This document shows, in pieces, positions 1 through 9,266 of a stretch of 64,000 bases of DNA. The notes below the pieces were generated by a model that saw only the letters and a program-made list of their open reading frames with translations, was not told the origin of the DNA and made no database searches. The stretch is from contig NW_008706824.1 of the NCBI RefSeq assembly GCF_000327385.1, positions 327,972-391,971 of the forward strand, in the 5' to 3' direction. Both the position numbers and the translations under genes were made by a program. This DNA is from Lottia gigantea (lineage: Eukaryota; Mollusca; Gastropoda; Lottiidae). Each line of letters starts with the position of its first letter. Within the stretch, counting starts at the first letter, position 1.

Positions 1-1314
1 CCCAAAAGATAAAACGGAAGTTCACGCTAAACTCAAAGAACTGGACTATTCTAAACTAATGGCATTTGATGCTAATGGGTTGTACGCTTCAGCCATGACA
101 GAAGGTGAATATCCTAAAGCGGAAAGTGCAAGAGCGTTTCTACCAGAAGAAGAAAAAGAATTTGTAAAACTGTTCAATAAACAAAAATTCAGACCTAGAA
201 CAGCTATTTTAACAGTGTGGTTTGAATATCCCAAAAACATGTTCTTTCAACCCATACCAGCTAAAGATAAAATAACTTTTACGAATAGAATAGGTAAGAA
301 GGAAACTGGGAGTAAAATCAGGTTCAGAAATGGTTTCTGTTACGACGTTTTAACATCGGTCGATATTCAAGAAAAAGTGAAATCCGGTGGTAAAATTATT
401 AGAATATTAGATGGTATAGTTTACGAAGAAAATTTTAAAACTCAACCATACAGAGATTATATTTTAATTTTGAAGGAATTAAGGAATAAATACAAAAAAG
501 AAGGAGATATGGTTGCTAGTAATTGCATGAAATTATTAGGTAATTCCTTATACAGCTATTCAAAAGGATATAAATACATCGAGACATCTATGGAGTGAAG
601 CGACCTTTAAAGCCAACTTCGATTCACACGTCAAAAGCTATGAAAAAGTAAATGAAACCCAATATATCGTTCAGATTAATGACGAAGTAAAAGAGTTTGT
701 TCCTCCAAAGGATTTTACTAGATTAACACCCACTCATTTAGGTGCATTTATATTATCTCACAGTAAAAAAAATAATGAACAATTTCATTCACGTCATAGA
801 TGGATTTTATGAGCCGGAAATATACTATACAGATACTGATAGTTTATACATTTCGTCTAGCAATTGGGATAAATTAAATGAAGCTGGGTTGGTGTCTGAA
901 AACGAATATAGCAAAGGGAAGAATGATTTGGTATTTGGTTTATATTTAGCGCCAAAAGTAAAATACAATATCATTCTAACTTCCGATGGTGTTTTAAAAG
1001 AAAAGAAAACGTTTAAGGGTTACTCTAACTATAAGATTAAGGTAGAAGACTACATTCAATTAGCTAGTGGACATGACGTAACGAATGAATTTGATAAACC
1101 TTGGGTAAAAAGTTGTACTGATGGAATAGTTATTCCCAATGAAAAACAAAAGAAAGTTTTCAGAAGTTATCTGAATCTCGTTAAGAGAAAAGCACCAAAC
1201 AGTGAAGGAATTATGTATCCTTACAACAATAAAGATGAGATGTGTTTGGATGAAAACTATGAATTTGATGATTTCGATTATCTAACTATTCAAGAAGAGA
1301 ATGAAGAGTGTTAA
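1..1314 (+). pseudogene. Polinton protein-primed family-B DNA polymerase, C-terminal half (fossil)
   Basis: This part of the element encodes the palm and thumb region of a protein-primed DNA polymerase B. The three polymerase signatures appear in order: a motif A-like DANGLYASAM, a motif B-like KLLGNSLYSYSKG and a motif C YTDTDSLY. The N-terminal exonuclease region would lie beyond the left edge of the window. In Polintons this enzyme copies the element itself. The gene is broken in about one place and is treated as a fossil. It converges on the capsid cluster, with its end touching the end of the first minus-strand gene. Confidence 0.85.
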
Positions 1315-2036
1315 TTTTTTTGTTTTAAATGAAGTTGAATAACAATTTCCTCGTTACCAAAATCTATAAACCTATTTTTACCATCTTTGATTTCCAGATT
1401 TATATCTTTAATCATAAAGGAATTAAGTGGTAAATACGTCGTTTGAAATGGTTTCTCTTTAATTCTATATCCTATCGGTACAGTGAATTTTGGAAGACTG
1501 TAAATAATCTGACGTTTGTATTTTTTGAAAAATCCACCGTTTATTAAATTGCAATGTATATTTATCACATCGATATCATTCTCGATATTAGCTTTGTGTG
1601 GTGCTAAAGTGGATTGGGTGTATATTTTTTTTATCAAAGCCTAGTAACGTATTCAATGAATTTTCTACGTTGAAATCAACTTGACTATTATTTCTTAATA
1701 TCAATTTTATTTTGTTTAGATTCAAATTACTTTCGAATTCGATATTGTTTTTACCATTGACGCTTCCTGCGTATTCAGATAAGTATTCGTTAATGGCTAT
1801 GTATTCGTAGCTTCCTGGTAGTAAACGTATGGTTTTGAATGTAACTCCGTTATCTGTTGATATTTTTATTTGGTTATTTTTTTTTCGTTGATATTTCTAA
1901 TGGAATTGTAAACAGAGAAATACTTTAATCCCAATTCATATTCTTGATTGCGATCGAGTTCGTACTCATAATCTAGAGATAATTTAATGTCTGATCTAGT
2001 CGAGGTGATGACGAATAGTTGTTCTTTATTTGACAT
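1311..2036 (-). pseudogene. Polinton minor capsid (penton-like) protein candidate (fossil)
   Basis: This minus-strand part of the element lies downstream of the other late genes and meets the polymerase end to end. It starts with MSNKEQLFVI and is rich in beta-strand-like alternations. Its composition and place match the single-jelly-roll minor capsid proteins that accompany the packaging ATPase in Polinton clusters. The assignment rests on remembered family resemblance and gene order, not on a search. It is broken in about one place. Confidence 0.5.
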
Positions 2037-2439
2037 TTTTAATCACGCTTTTATAATCATTTTTATTTATGATACCTTTCTCTAGGAGTCTTTTTAATAT
2101 ACAATTCACTTCATTAAATTGTCTGTGCGATTGATGTCCTTCCTTCATGGCCGCTAATATTACTCGTAATCTATTAAGCAATTCTTCGTTGCTGTCGGAT
2201 AAAAACGTTATACCTTCTCCAGATACCATATCTTCGAATTCGTCTGTTTCTTGTATGATTGGTGGATAATCTTCTGCATAATCATCTGATTCCTCTTCAT
2301 CACGTTCAATTACTCTTTTATATAGTTTAACTTCTTTTGATCTTCTTGTTTCGGGTCCTGACTTTCTTATTGCATCTAGAAATTTGGAGTATGCTACTAA
2401 ATCCTTATAATCGGCAATACCAACATCCTCGCCATTCAT
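2026..2439 (-). CDS. Polinton late-cluster protein of unknown function (fossil element)
   Basis: A 137-residue frame in the minus-strand cluster with a strongly acidic middle (DEEESDD, then ETDEFEDM) and a helical, basic C-terminal end. I do not recognise a domain. It lies between the minor-capsid candidate and another small protein of the cluster, which suggests a structural or assembly role, but nothing in the sequence proves that. Confidence 0.45.
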   Translation of the reverse strand: MNGEDVGIADYKDLVAYSKFLDAIRKSGPETRRSKEVKLYKRVIERDEEESDDYAEDYPPIIQETDEFEDMVSGEGITFLSDSNEELLNRLRVILAAMKEGHQSHRQFNEVNCILKRLLEKGIINKNDYKSVIKNVK

Positions 2440-2459
2440 TAAATCTATTAATCCTTTCG

Positions 2460-2861
2460 TTAATCTTTTGCGTCGATTTTGAATTGTGGTGAATTTCCAC
2501 TAAATATAATTCTAAATCCATTAAACAATAAACCTTGATTATCAACGATTGGTGAAATGCTCTTTGGTAAATCTGGGTTAGGGTTTGAAAAAAGACGATT
2601 TATATCATCTAATGTCCTAATTATAACACCACTATATTCAATCGCTTTGGGAGGTGAAGGTTCTTTAGGAGGTTTATATTCTAATTTCCTTTTAATATCC
2701 TCTTGAGATTTTAATATGGGTTGAAATAGAGTTTGTAGATTTTCCGTTAATCCGAGTTGTTGTAATCTGTTATTTTCAACTTGGGTCTTTATTTTATTCT
2801 TAGCTTTGATATATTCTCTATTTCTTTTTAAAATATTATTCCAATCCATTTTTAAAAACAT
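2460..2861 (-). CDS. Polinton late-cluster protein, coiled-coil N-terminus, function unknown (fossil element)
   Basis: A 133-residue frame directly downstream of the packaging ATPase on the same strand. The first 50 residues are rich in K, N, E and Q and look helical or coiled-coil. A proline-rich linker follows (KPPKEPSPPK), then a segment around IIRTLDDINRLF. Small proteins with a helical start followed by a proline-rich linker are common in Polinton late clusters, but I cannot name this one. Confidence 0.45.
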   Translation of the reverse strand: MFLKMDWNNILKRNREYIKAKNKIKTQVENNRLQQLGLTENLQTLFQPILKSQEDIKRKLEYKPPKEPSPPKAIEYSGVIIRTLDDINRLFSNPNPDLPKSISPIVDNQGLLFNGFRIIFSGNSPQFKIDAKD

Positions 2862-2865
2862 AAAA

Positions 2866-3558
2866 TTAACATATATCGTTCATAACTCTTTCACCCGCAG
2901 GTGTTCTAGTATTTACAAATACATATCCATGATCATCTGGATTTCTCCATTCCTCTCTGTCAATTCCGTGATTTATCGATTGAACGATTTGAGATAAATC
3001 TTTGTCGTTTAATTCAAATAATAAAAAACAATTTGCATTTTTTCTAATGAACATAGAATCCATCCCGTAAAAAGATTGGGATTGGTATATGCAGTGACAG
3101 TTGTGATGTCTTCCTTTCGTGAAGAATTCTTGTTGAACGGCTTGATTTCTTTGCGCTACGCAGTCGTCAAACACTAGTAAGTTCTTTCGCTCGCTATCAA
3201 TTTGAGACAAATCTAGATCATTAACATTTTTCGTAAGAAAAACTTTTATATCCGTTGGTTTCTTTCCTTCGATGTAGTTATCTATGAAATCTTTTAATTC
3301 CACTTTTTCTTCGTTTTCTTCGTAATATTGAAATAGGTCTTGAACATCTCTCTTTGGTAGATATTCTAAAGCTTTGAGAAATTGATAATACGATTGCTCT
3401 GGTGTTGTGTAGATATACAAAGAATCGAAATCTAAAAGGTTTGGTGTTGTCAACATGTTAAAAGTGAGACGAGTTTTCCCAGAACCGGAACTACCGCATA
3501 TACACATGAGCATTGGGTTATTAGGAAATATTTCTGAATGATTAAATTTTTTACCCAT
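2866..3558 (-). CDS. Polinton packaging ATPase (A32/FtsK-HerA type)
   Basis: A 230-residue P-loop ATPase with a Walker A motif GSSGSGKT at residues 22-29 and a Walker B-like LLVFDDC near residue 130. A polar strand YQSQS follows about 30 residues later. This is the layout of the A32-like genome-packaging ATPases of Polintons, adinto-like elements and large DNA viruses, which use ATP to move DNA into the capsid. The frame looks whole. It sits between the small coiled-coil protein and the hydrophobic core-like protein, all on -, as expected for a late-gene cluster. Confidence 0.85.
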   Translation of the reverse strand: MGKKFNHSEIFPNNPMLMCICGSSGSGKTRLTFNMLTTPNLLDFDSLYIYTTPEQSYYQFLKALEYLPKRDVQDLFQYYEENEEKVELKDFIDNYIEGKKPTDIKVFLTKNVNDLDLSQIDSERKNLLVFDDCVAQRNQAVQQEFFTKGRHHNCHCIYQSQSFYGMDSMFIRKNANCFLLFELNDKDLSQIVQSINHGIDREEWRNPDDHGYVFVNTRTPAGERVMNDIC

Positions 3559-3666
3559 TTTTTATTATTTCAATTTGTTCCAAAAATAACTCCTTCTCCT
3601 TTATACTTCGAAAGATATATTCCTTCTCCAGTGCGTATATTTTTTAAAAATATTCCATTACCCTTA

Positions 3667-4134
3667 TTATCCTTGTTTAACAGTTTTCTTGGTTTCTTCC
3701 CCAAATCTTTTTTCAAATTCTTTTATTGTGCCTATCATTTCTCCCACTCCAGAACCTTTGGCCAACTTTTCCATTCTTAAATTATGTCTATGTTCTTCGG
3801 CTGCGTTCTTTTCATCGGCGGCTTTTTTAGCAGCAGCTTCTACAATAGCAGCTTTCTTTGCGTTGGCAACGCCTACTGCAGCAGCTGTACCACCAGCCAC
3901 TGTACCGGCTGCAATAAGTCCACTAAATATTAAAGGAAGGAGAGGTAAAAATCCACCTTCTTTTGCATTTGCTTCAATTCTTTCTAAGTCTATATCGTCT
4001 CTGACTTTACAATATTTATATTTATCAATAAGTTGTTTAGTTATGCTGATTTTTTTACCATTATAAGTTATTGTAGTTGGTGAAGCTGTTTCTATAGCTT
4101 CTATTATTTTCTTGACTAAAGTTTCTGGTTTCAT
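3667..4134 (-). CDS. Polinton small core-like protein with hydrophobic segment
   Basis: A 155-residue frame next to the capsid gene. The N-terminal 60 residues are mixed and charged. Residues 60-95 form a Gly/Ala-rich hydrophobic stretch that starts GGFLPLLPLIFSG, and the rest is an Ala/Lys/Glu-rich helix. Proteins with a GGFLPLL-type segment are common beside Polinton capsid genes and have been compared with adenovirus core or membrane-lytic peptides. That functional comparison is inference. The frame looks whole. Confidence 0.55.
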   Translation of the reverse strand: MKPETLVKKIIEAIETASPTTITYNGKKISITKQLIDKYKYCKVRDDIDLERIEANAKEGGFLPLLPLIFSGLIAAGTVAGGTAAAVGVANAKKAAIVEAAAKKAADEKNAAEEHRHNLRMEKLAKGSGVGEMIGTIKEFEKRFGEETKKTVKQG

Positions 4135-4136
4135 TT

Positions 4137-5390
4137 TTAAAGATGTATTTTGTACTCAATTCTTATCATTCTTCTATCTGCTATTTTAATTAAATGTTTT
4201 GCTTCTTCCAATAATAAACAATAACCTGTTATATCTCCTTGTGTTTTTTCAATATGAATATTTATGTTCACTTCTGTTTTGAAAAGATCTTCTTGGTGAG
4301 CTGAAAGATCAAAACATAAGATTGGATGATTAAGTGCAAAATCTACATATTCAAACTGAGGTGGATTTCCAAATAATTCACACATATTTTTATAGTTTCT
4401 ATACAATTCATTATAATCCTTTGTGGTTGGATTAATTGTTAAGGGTTGGTTAGGATAATTATCGTTGTTCAATCTTACTCGAACTTTATGGATTAAAGGA
4501 TCTTGAGTTTGGTTCATTGCCACTGTAAAGACATTATTGTTATTCGTTTGAGAATCTGGTAAGTTCTTGAAACCAACTATTAAATATCTTGCTGGTTTAA
4601 TAGTGTTAGTGATTGGCCATGTGGTGGATTCTCCAGTTAAAGTCATCCTACCTACAGTGTTACGATGAAGGAAAGCTATTTCAATATCTTTAGTTAACGA
4701 GTTGAATATTTTCGTTTCTACTTCAATTGATGGTGTTATTACGGGTATGAAAAGTTGGAGATTCGTTATTTCTAATTTTGCATCTGAACCATTCTCTCCA
4801 AAGAATATCTTATCGTCGTTTATTTCACTTTGTAGATGAATTTTATATGGTAAGCCTATGGAAACTTTTCTATGTTTCAACAGACCGAATAAAGGATATA
4901 ATTTCCAATTTACGTAATTACCCCACCTATTATTCTCAACAACATTATTATACTGAAGTACTCGTTTTTCGAATCCATGATTAACTGCTCGTCCTACTCT
5001 TTCTATCGTGTTTCGAGCAACAACTCTTACTCTAGCTAAATCGGCATCATTTGCAAGATTTCTTACCGGTTCCTTTAAAATACTTCCATCACCAACATCG
5101 GGTATCCAGCCTGAAACTGAATCGAAATCTTTAGGATATAAAACTGTTTTCAACATTGTGTCGAATTCCCCAGGATGTTTGATTGTTTCTATCGGATTTG
5201 AACCAGCTTCCAAAACCATCTCGCTAAATAAAGATGGAAAGATATTGTTTTCTAAAGTTGTATTAGTTTGTGGTACTTGATTCTGAGTGGCGTCTTTGAT
5301 TTTGAAATCGCATCTGAAATAAGCATCGGAAAGAAGCAAACAATTCGATAATGAATTTATTTCGAAGGTAATTCTACCACCATCATTCAA
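4137..5390 (-). CDS. Polinton major capsid-like protein (F54H12.2-like, double jelly-roll candidate)
   Basis: A 417-residue frame, the largest of the cluster and the first in transcription order. It is rich in Asn, Thr and aromatic residues in beta-like alternation and has no signal peptide or membrane helix. It resembles the animal proteins often annotated F54H12.2-like, which were later recognised as Polinton capsid-type proteins. Length, position and neighbours (core-like protein and packaging ATPase directly downstream) support the call. The frame looks whole. A structure-based comparison with the double jelly-roll fold would settle it. Confidence 0.6.
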   Translation of the reverse strand: MNDGGRITFEINSLSNCLLLSDAYFRCDFKIKDATQNQVPQTNTTLENNIFPSLFSEMVLEAGSNPIETIKHPGEFDTMLKTVLYPKDFDSVSGWIPDVGDGSILKEPVRNLANDADLARVRVVARNTIERVGRAVNHGFEKRVLQYNNVVENNRWGNYVNWKLYPLFGLLKHRKVSIGLPYKIHLQSEINDDKIFFGENGSDAKLEITNLQLFIPVITPSIEVETKIFNSLTKDIEIAFLHRNTVGRMTLTGESTTWPITNTIKPARYLIVGFKNLPDSQTNNNNVFTVAMNQTQDPLIHKVRVRLNNDNYPNQPLTINPTTKDYNELYRNYKNMCELFGNPPQFEYVDFALNHPILCFDLSAHQEDLFKTEVNINIHIEKTQGDITGYCLLLEEAKHLIKIADRRMIRIEYKIHL

Positions 5391-5575
5391 TTGGGATTTA
5401 GAACCAACAGTGGGTGAGATGATAAGATAATCCTCTTTTTTCTTGTTAAATGAATAACGAATTGGATCGTATAATCTAAAGATTGGATCTAGTATTTTAT
5501 AAGGTTTAAAATTTGAGTAGAAAATTTTAATATGCTTTTTTTTGATGGAATGTAGGAAATTGATTGAAGGTGTTT

Positions 5576-5700
5576 TTAGTGTATGAAATGTAGGGAATGT
5601 ATGAAATGTAGGTATTTTAGTGTAAGAATTTATGAAATGTAGGGAATTTAGGTCTTTTTAGCTGTAAGAATTTATGAAATGTAGGATGTTTAGGTCTTTA
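5576..5700. repeat. Short tandem repeats near the Polinton terminus
   Basis: The stretch repeats the words gaaatgtagg and tgtaagaatttatg four to five times with small changes. It lies between the start of the capsid gene and the terminal palindrome. Subterminal tandem repeats are usual in Polintons. Confidence 0.6.
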
Positions 5701-5702
5701 TG

Positions 5703-5777
5703 GGAGCTTTCATTTTGGTCGCATTTTCCCCATGAAAATGGAATGGGGAATCCCCTTATGCGACCTAATTGAAAGCT
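5703..5777. repeat. 75-bp imperfect palindrome, probable Polinton terminal repeat
   Basis: The left arm begins gagctttcattttggtcgca and the right arm ends tgcgacctaattgaaagctc, so the two arms pair over about 20 bases at their outer ends, around a GC-richer centre with gaaaatgg/aatgggga words. It sits exactly where the capsid cluster stops and ordinary host repeats begin. I read it as the right terminal repeat of the Polinton folded on an inverted partial copy. A foldback element is the alternative. Confidence 0.55.
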
Positions 5778-5779
5778 CT

Positions 5780-7520
5780 AGTACTACTATTGAGAGATGC
5801 AAATTAGTTAGTTACGAATATTCACTTCGGATGTGCAGAAATATTCCCTGAAAAATCTCCGTAGAGTGGGGCCAGGTTTTTCTAACCGTACTCCAGTCGA
5901 CAACTCTCAAAATAGGTATCAGAGACTGTAATAGATACAGATGATTTGGACTAGGATATAGTGTATTGATCTCTTCAGAAAGATAGTGTGCTCTTAGCAG
6001 GTTGGAAATCTTTCTCAATAAATTCTACCCCAAAGGCCCTATGTGACTAGTGTTATTGGCGGTACCAATTTTAATCAGAGGCATTTTAATAGAGGCATTT
6101 TAATCAGAGGCATTTTAATCGGATCGGAGGCATTTTAATCGGAGGGTCTGTTGTGACTAGTTTTATCCTCTTTTATTTGGAATTTTCTGGGTGTTCCTTT
6201 ATGTTCCATATTTATAGTGCTTGTTTGAATAGTTCTCACGTTTGTGCCGCCTCGAATATTTTGGGCTTTATTACGTTAATGTGAATACCATTGTGTGCTG
6301 TTTGTGTTCCAGAGCTTTAAAGCAAAATCCCATCCAAAAACCAAAAGATCCGTTCAGCATTTCCGCCTGCCTTTAGGTTACTACTTTATGCGGTTTTACA
6401 TTATCAAGTATGAATTTAGGCTGAAAAAAGAAGGCAAACAATGTCTAATGGGAATATTCGTTTTTTAAAACTAAATCTCTAAAATATTGATTAGTGAGGT
6501 GGTGTACAATTTAGAATAGATGCTTATGACACCAAGCAGAAATTCCAAACACTATACGTCATGTAATTAATCGCTGAGGTCGACTTCTCTCTAACATTAA
6601 ACTGCTTGTCCACCACGGCAGTTAGTCGAAACAATCATGATGGCGGCTTCCAAGGGTCAAGGTTTAGAGGTCTTACATAAATACTCGGATCATAGATCCA
6701 TCAGTGAAACAAAAGCCACTAGGTTCTGCAATTCAACAGATGGGGGCTTATATTGCCGCACCTATTTCCGTTCGTCTGTCTGTCCATAATTGCCCGTAAA
6801 CACTCTAAGAGGCACAATACTTGACTGATTTCGACGAAACTTGGTATGAATATTTGTAATCACCCCCGGATGAACCTTGCAGAAAATTGTAATAATCCAA
6901 AAACATTAGTATGAGTAATTGCCCTTGTTCTTGAAAATGCGCCCAATTTTTAGCATGTGAACAATGTAGAAGGCACAATGTTTGACAGATTTTGACGAAA
7001 CTTGGTGTGAGTATTTGTAATCATCCAAGGATTAACCCTATTGAAAATCAGAAAAATATTTAGTATGAGTTATTGCCCTTGTTCTTGAAAACGCGCTCAA
7101 TTTGTAGCCCATAAAAACTCTAGAAGGCACATTTCTTGGTGGATTAGACGAAACTTGGTGTGAGTGTTTGTTATCAACCAAGGATGAACCCTATCGAAAA
7201 TCAGAAGAATCGAAAAATATGAGTAATTGCCCTTGTTCTTAAAAACGCGTTCAAGTTTTAGCCTGTTAACACTCTAGAAGGCAAATTCGTTTCGTTGCGC
7301 AGTTCGGATCGTTAGTTCTTTATTTCAATACCTGGTCAATGAGCCAGATTTGCTTACGAATTTAGTGATTCGATCCCGATTCCCAGATAGGGATGATACC
7401 CTCGAATTGTTTGACCTCACTTCCTCTGTCAGTGCAGGATGTCGTGAGGAATAAAATGCAAATTGTATCTTGGCACAATCGAACAGCAGGTTGATTTTGA
7501 TGAGTTTTACCAATCCAAGT
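5780..7520. other. Non-coding repeat-rich stretch between Polinton and transporter gene
   Basis: No gene is visible. 6067-6145 repeats the word ggcattttaatc four to five times. 6775-7290 holds three degenerate tandem copies of a roughly 150-bp unit. The remainder shows no structure I can name. Confidence 0.6.
6775..7290. repeat. Three degenerate tandem copies of a ~150-bp unit
   Basis: Each copy contains gacgaaacttggt, then tgagtatttgtaat or a close form, then attgcccttgttcttgaaaa. The copies start near 6815, 6990 and 7140 and differ by many substitutions, so the array is old. Units of this kind are widespread in mollusc genomes as far as I recall, but I cannot assign a family. Confidence 0.6.
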
Positions 7521-7524
7521 CGAA

Positions 7525-7621
7525 AAATGAAAGGAGTTTTACGTTCTACTTTTCTACACCATGTGGGCTAATGAAGACGGTCATCCAAGTCGAGAAGCAG
7601 AACGTAAAACTCCATTTCATT
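7525..7621. repeat. R1 dispersed repeat, full hairpin copy
   Basis: The left arm has ggagttttacgttctactt and the right arm has gaacgtaaaactccatttc, an inverted pair around the words caccatgtgggctaatgaag and gtcatccaagtcg. It is the only copy in the window with both arms well kept, which suggests that R1 began as a short foldback or MITE-like element. Confidence 0.65.
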
Positions 7622-9220
7622 GAGTGTGCAATTAATATCTGTACTATTCTAACACTTACACTTTGACTTGAACGAGGTCACTGAATTAATTTGACAGTAA
7701 GGTGTTAAATAGCTTATCTTGTTAAGATTTACTAGGCTTTATTTACAGTTATATACCAAGATAACAATCTAAATATATATACATACACACAAACAAACAA
7801 ACATCTGTTTACATTGAGATCCCTGTCGAAATGAGGTAAGACTTGTCGTGTTTAACCGCTTTGTGCATTTTATATGGACTGAAATACCTGTATGAGTTTG
7901 GTTTTAAACTGAATTTCGATCCAAAGTGGACACAGTGGACTGTTGTATCCAGTCAGTGTATATTTGTGTGGAATACGATCTTGCGTCAATGATGCGTTTG
8001 AGTTGGGAGTAAATCTGTGCCTGCTCGGGATGCAAAACGGGTTTGTATTTGAATAGAAGTGGACATGTTCAGAGTTTCGTTGAAAACTTCACCGCAAAAT
8101 TTGTGTGATTATGAAGTAAAAGACAAGTGGACATCTAGATAGGAAAAAAATTGAACGTTACACCTAGCTGTGTTTTTATTGTAATTGAGTACTGGGGAAA
8201 GTGTATCGAATTTAGCTGAAATAGTACCTCTGTTCGCTCAGTTTATCAGTTCACAATGATTATGGTGTGGTGTGGCATATAAAGCGCTGATGTTTTTTGA
8301 CAAGTGTATTTGGATTCAGAAAGTCTAGTTCAAATGTAACACATCATCTACCTATTCACCCACCATATCTCTCTGTCAGCCAATTTATTACAGATTTATC
8401 GGAGTTTACTCTCTAAAAGTGGTATAAAATTCTACCAAGGGAATAGCCTACCAGGGTTGATATAACAGGGAGGTAATAAAACCAGATTACGGATCTAAAT
8501 ATATGTCTTGGTTGGTATCCAATTGTAACCAATATTTCACTCAATGAAATTTCAGCAGTTTTGCTTTGATGCATATCGGCTTTCTTTTTGTGATCAACAT
8601 TTCATATGAACGCTTATAACAAAGCAATTTTGACAGTTTCGATTCGAATCCATGATCATCATTTCATGTGAACGCCCGTAACAAGACACTTGGCCACGAG
8701 ATAAGACTTAATTCAAGGGAGATAAGTCATCTGATAACAGACTGTTTAATTATTCTAATTAACACAGAGTAATTAGTAATAGAGAAAGGTGCTAGTTTAA
8801 ACATTATATTTATAGGAGGGATAATACAGATATCTAGACTATATCCTTTTATTGATATATTGTAATATTGTGAGACAATTCAACTTGTAGAACTATTTGA
8901 CATTTTCTGTTCTCTATTCTGATTTTCCTAACCATTCATCGCCTATCTGTATCCCTGTGATTAAATATGTGAAAATCAAGTGTATTCGAGTAAAGCCGGA
9001 AAAATAACCTAAAATAATAAGAAAATCCAGCTTCTACATTTAAAAAAGAGCACCTATTCTAACCAATTAATTTAAACCGTAGTGAATCCAGAGTGTTTCG
9101 GATTTAAAACAGAGCATATGTGACGCCGGATAAGTAATCAAATAATTCAAACCGAAGTGTCAGGATTTAAACTGTGTCTGAATTATTATAGAGCACCAGC
9201 AAAATCTGAAAACTGACTCG
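7622..9220. other. Region upstream of the transporter gene, no gene seen
   Basis: No coding frame with family resemblance is present. 9060-9190 contains two diverged copies of a phrase with aaaccg(t/a)agtg followed by ggatttaaa. Enhancers could lie here but nothing in the sequence identifies them. Confidence 0.5.
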
Positions 9221-9221
9221 A

Positions 9222-9228
9222 TATATAA
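9222..9228 (+). promoter_or_regulatory. Possible TATA box of the SLC5 gene
   Basis: TATATAA lies 39-45 bases before the start codon at 9267. A start site about 30 bases downstream would leave a very short 5' untranslated region, so a separate upstream 5' exon is an equally good alternative. Confidence 0.3.
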
Positions 9229-9266
9229 ACCAGATCCCAGGATCAAAGCTCAATTATTATAAGAAA

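Larger units (their letters stand above)
1..5778. mobile_element. Polinton (Maverick) right arm, broken, left part outside the window
   Basis: Seen: the C-terminal half of a family-B DNA polymerase on + runs in from the left edge. It faces a compact cluster on - with a packaging-type ATPase, a 417-residue capsid-like protein, a jelly-roll-like minor capsid candidate and small proteins. This gene set is known from Polintons and related adinto-like elements, which are 15-20 kb long, so the integrase and protease genes expected for the family would lie left of the window. The right end is probably the palindrome at 5703-5777, which finishes in CT as Polinton termini do. The left terminal repeat and target duplication cannot be checked here. 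The element is broken, with roughly two or three breaks in the visible arm. Several frames remain long and clean, so the insertion looks fairly young. Confidence 0.85.

Noticed and set aside
3689-4066. Plus-strand 125-codon frame with hydrophobic, Ser/Ala-rich product
   Set aside because: It is the shadow of the Polinton core-like protein gene on -.
7320-7450. tRNA-like or SINE-like words (gattcgatccc, tggctcattgacc on -)
   Set aside because: Spacing and pairing do not support a tRNA-derived promoter; too weak to call.
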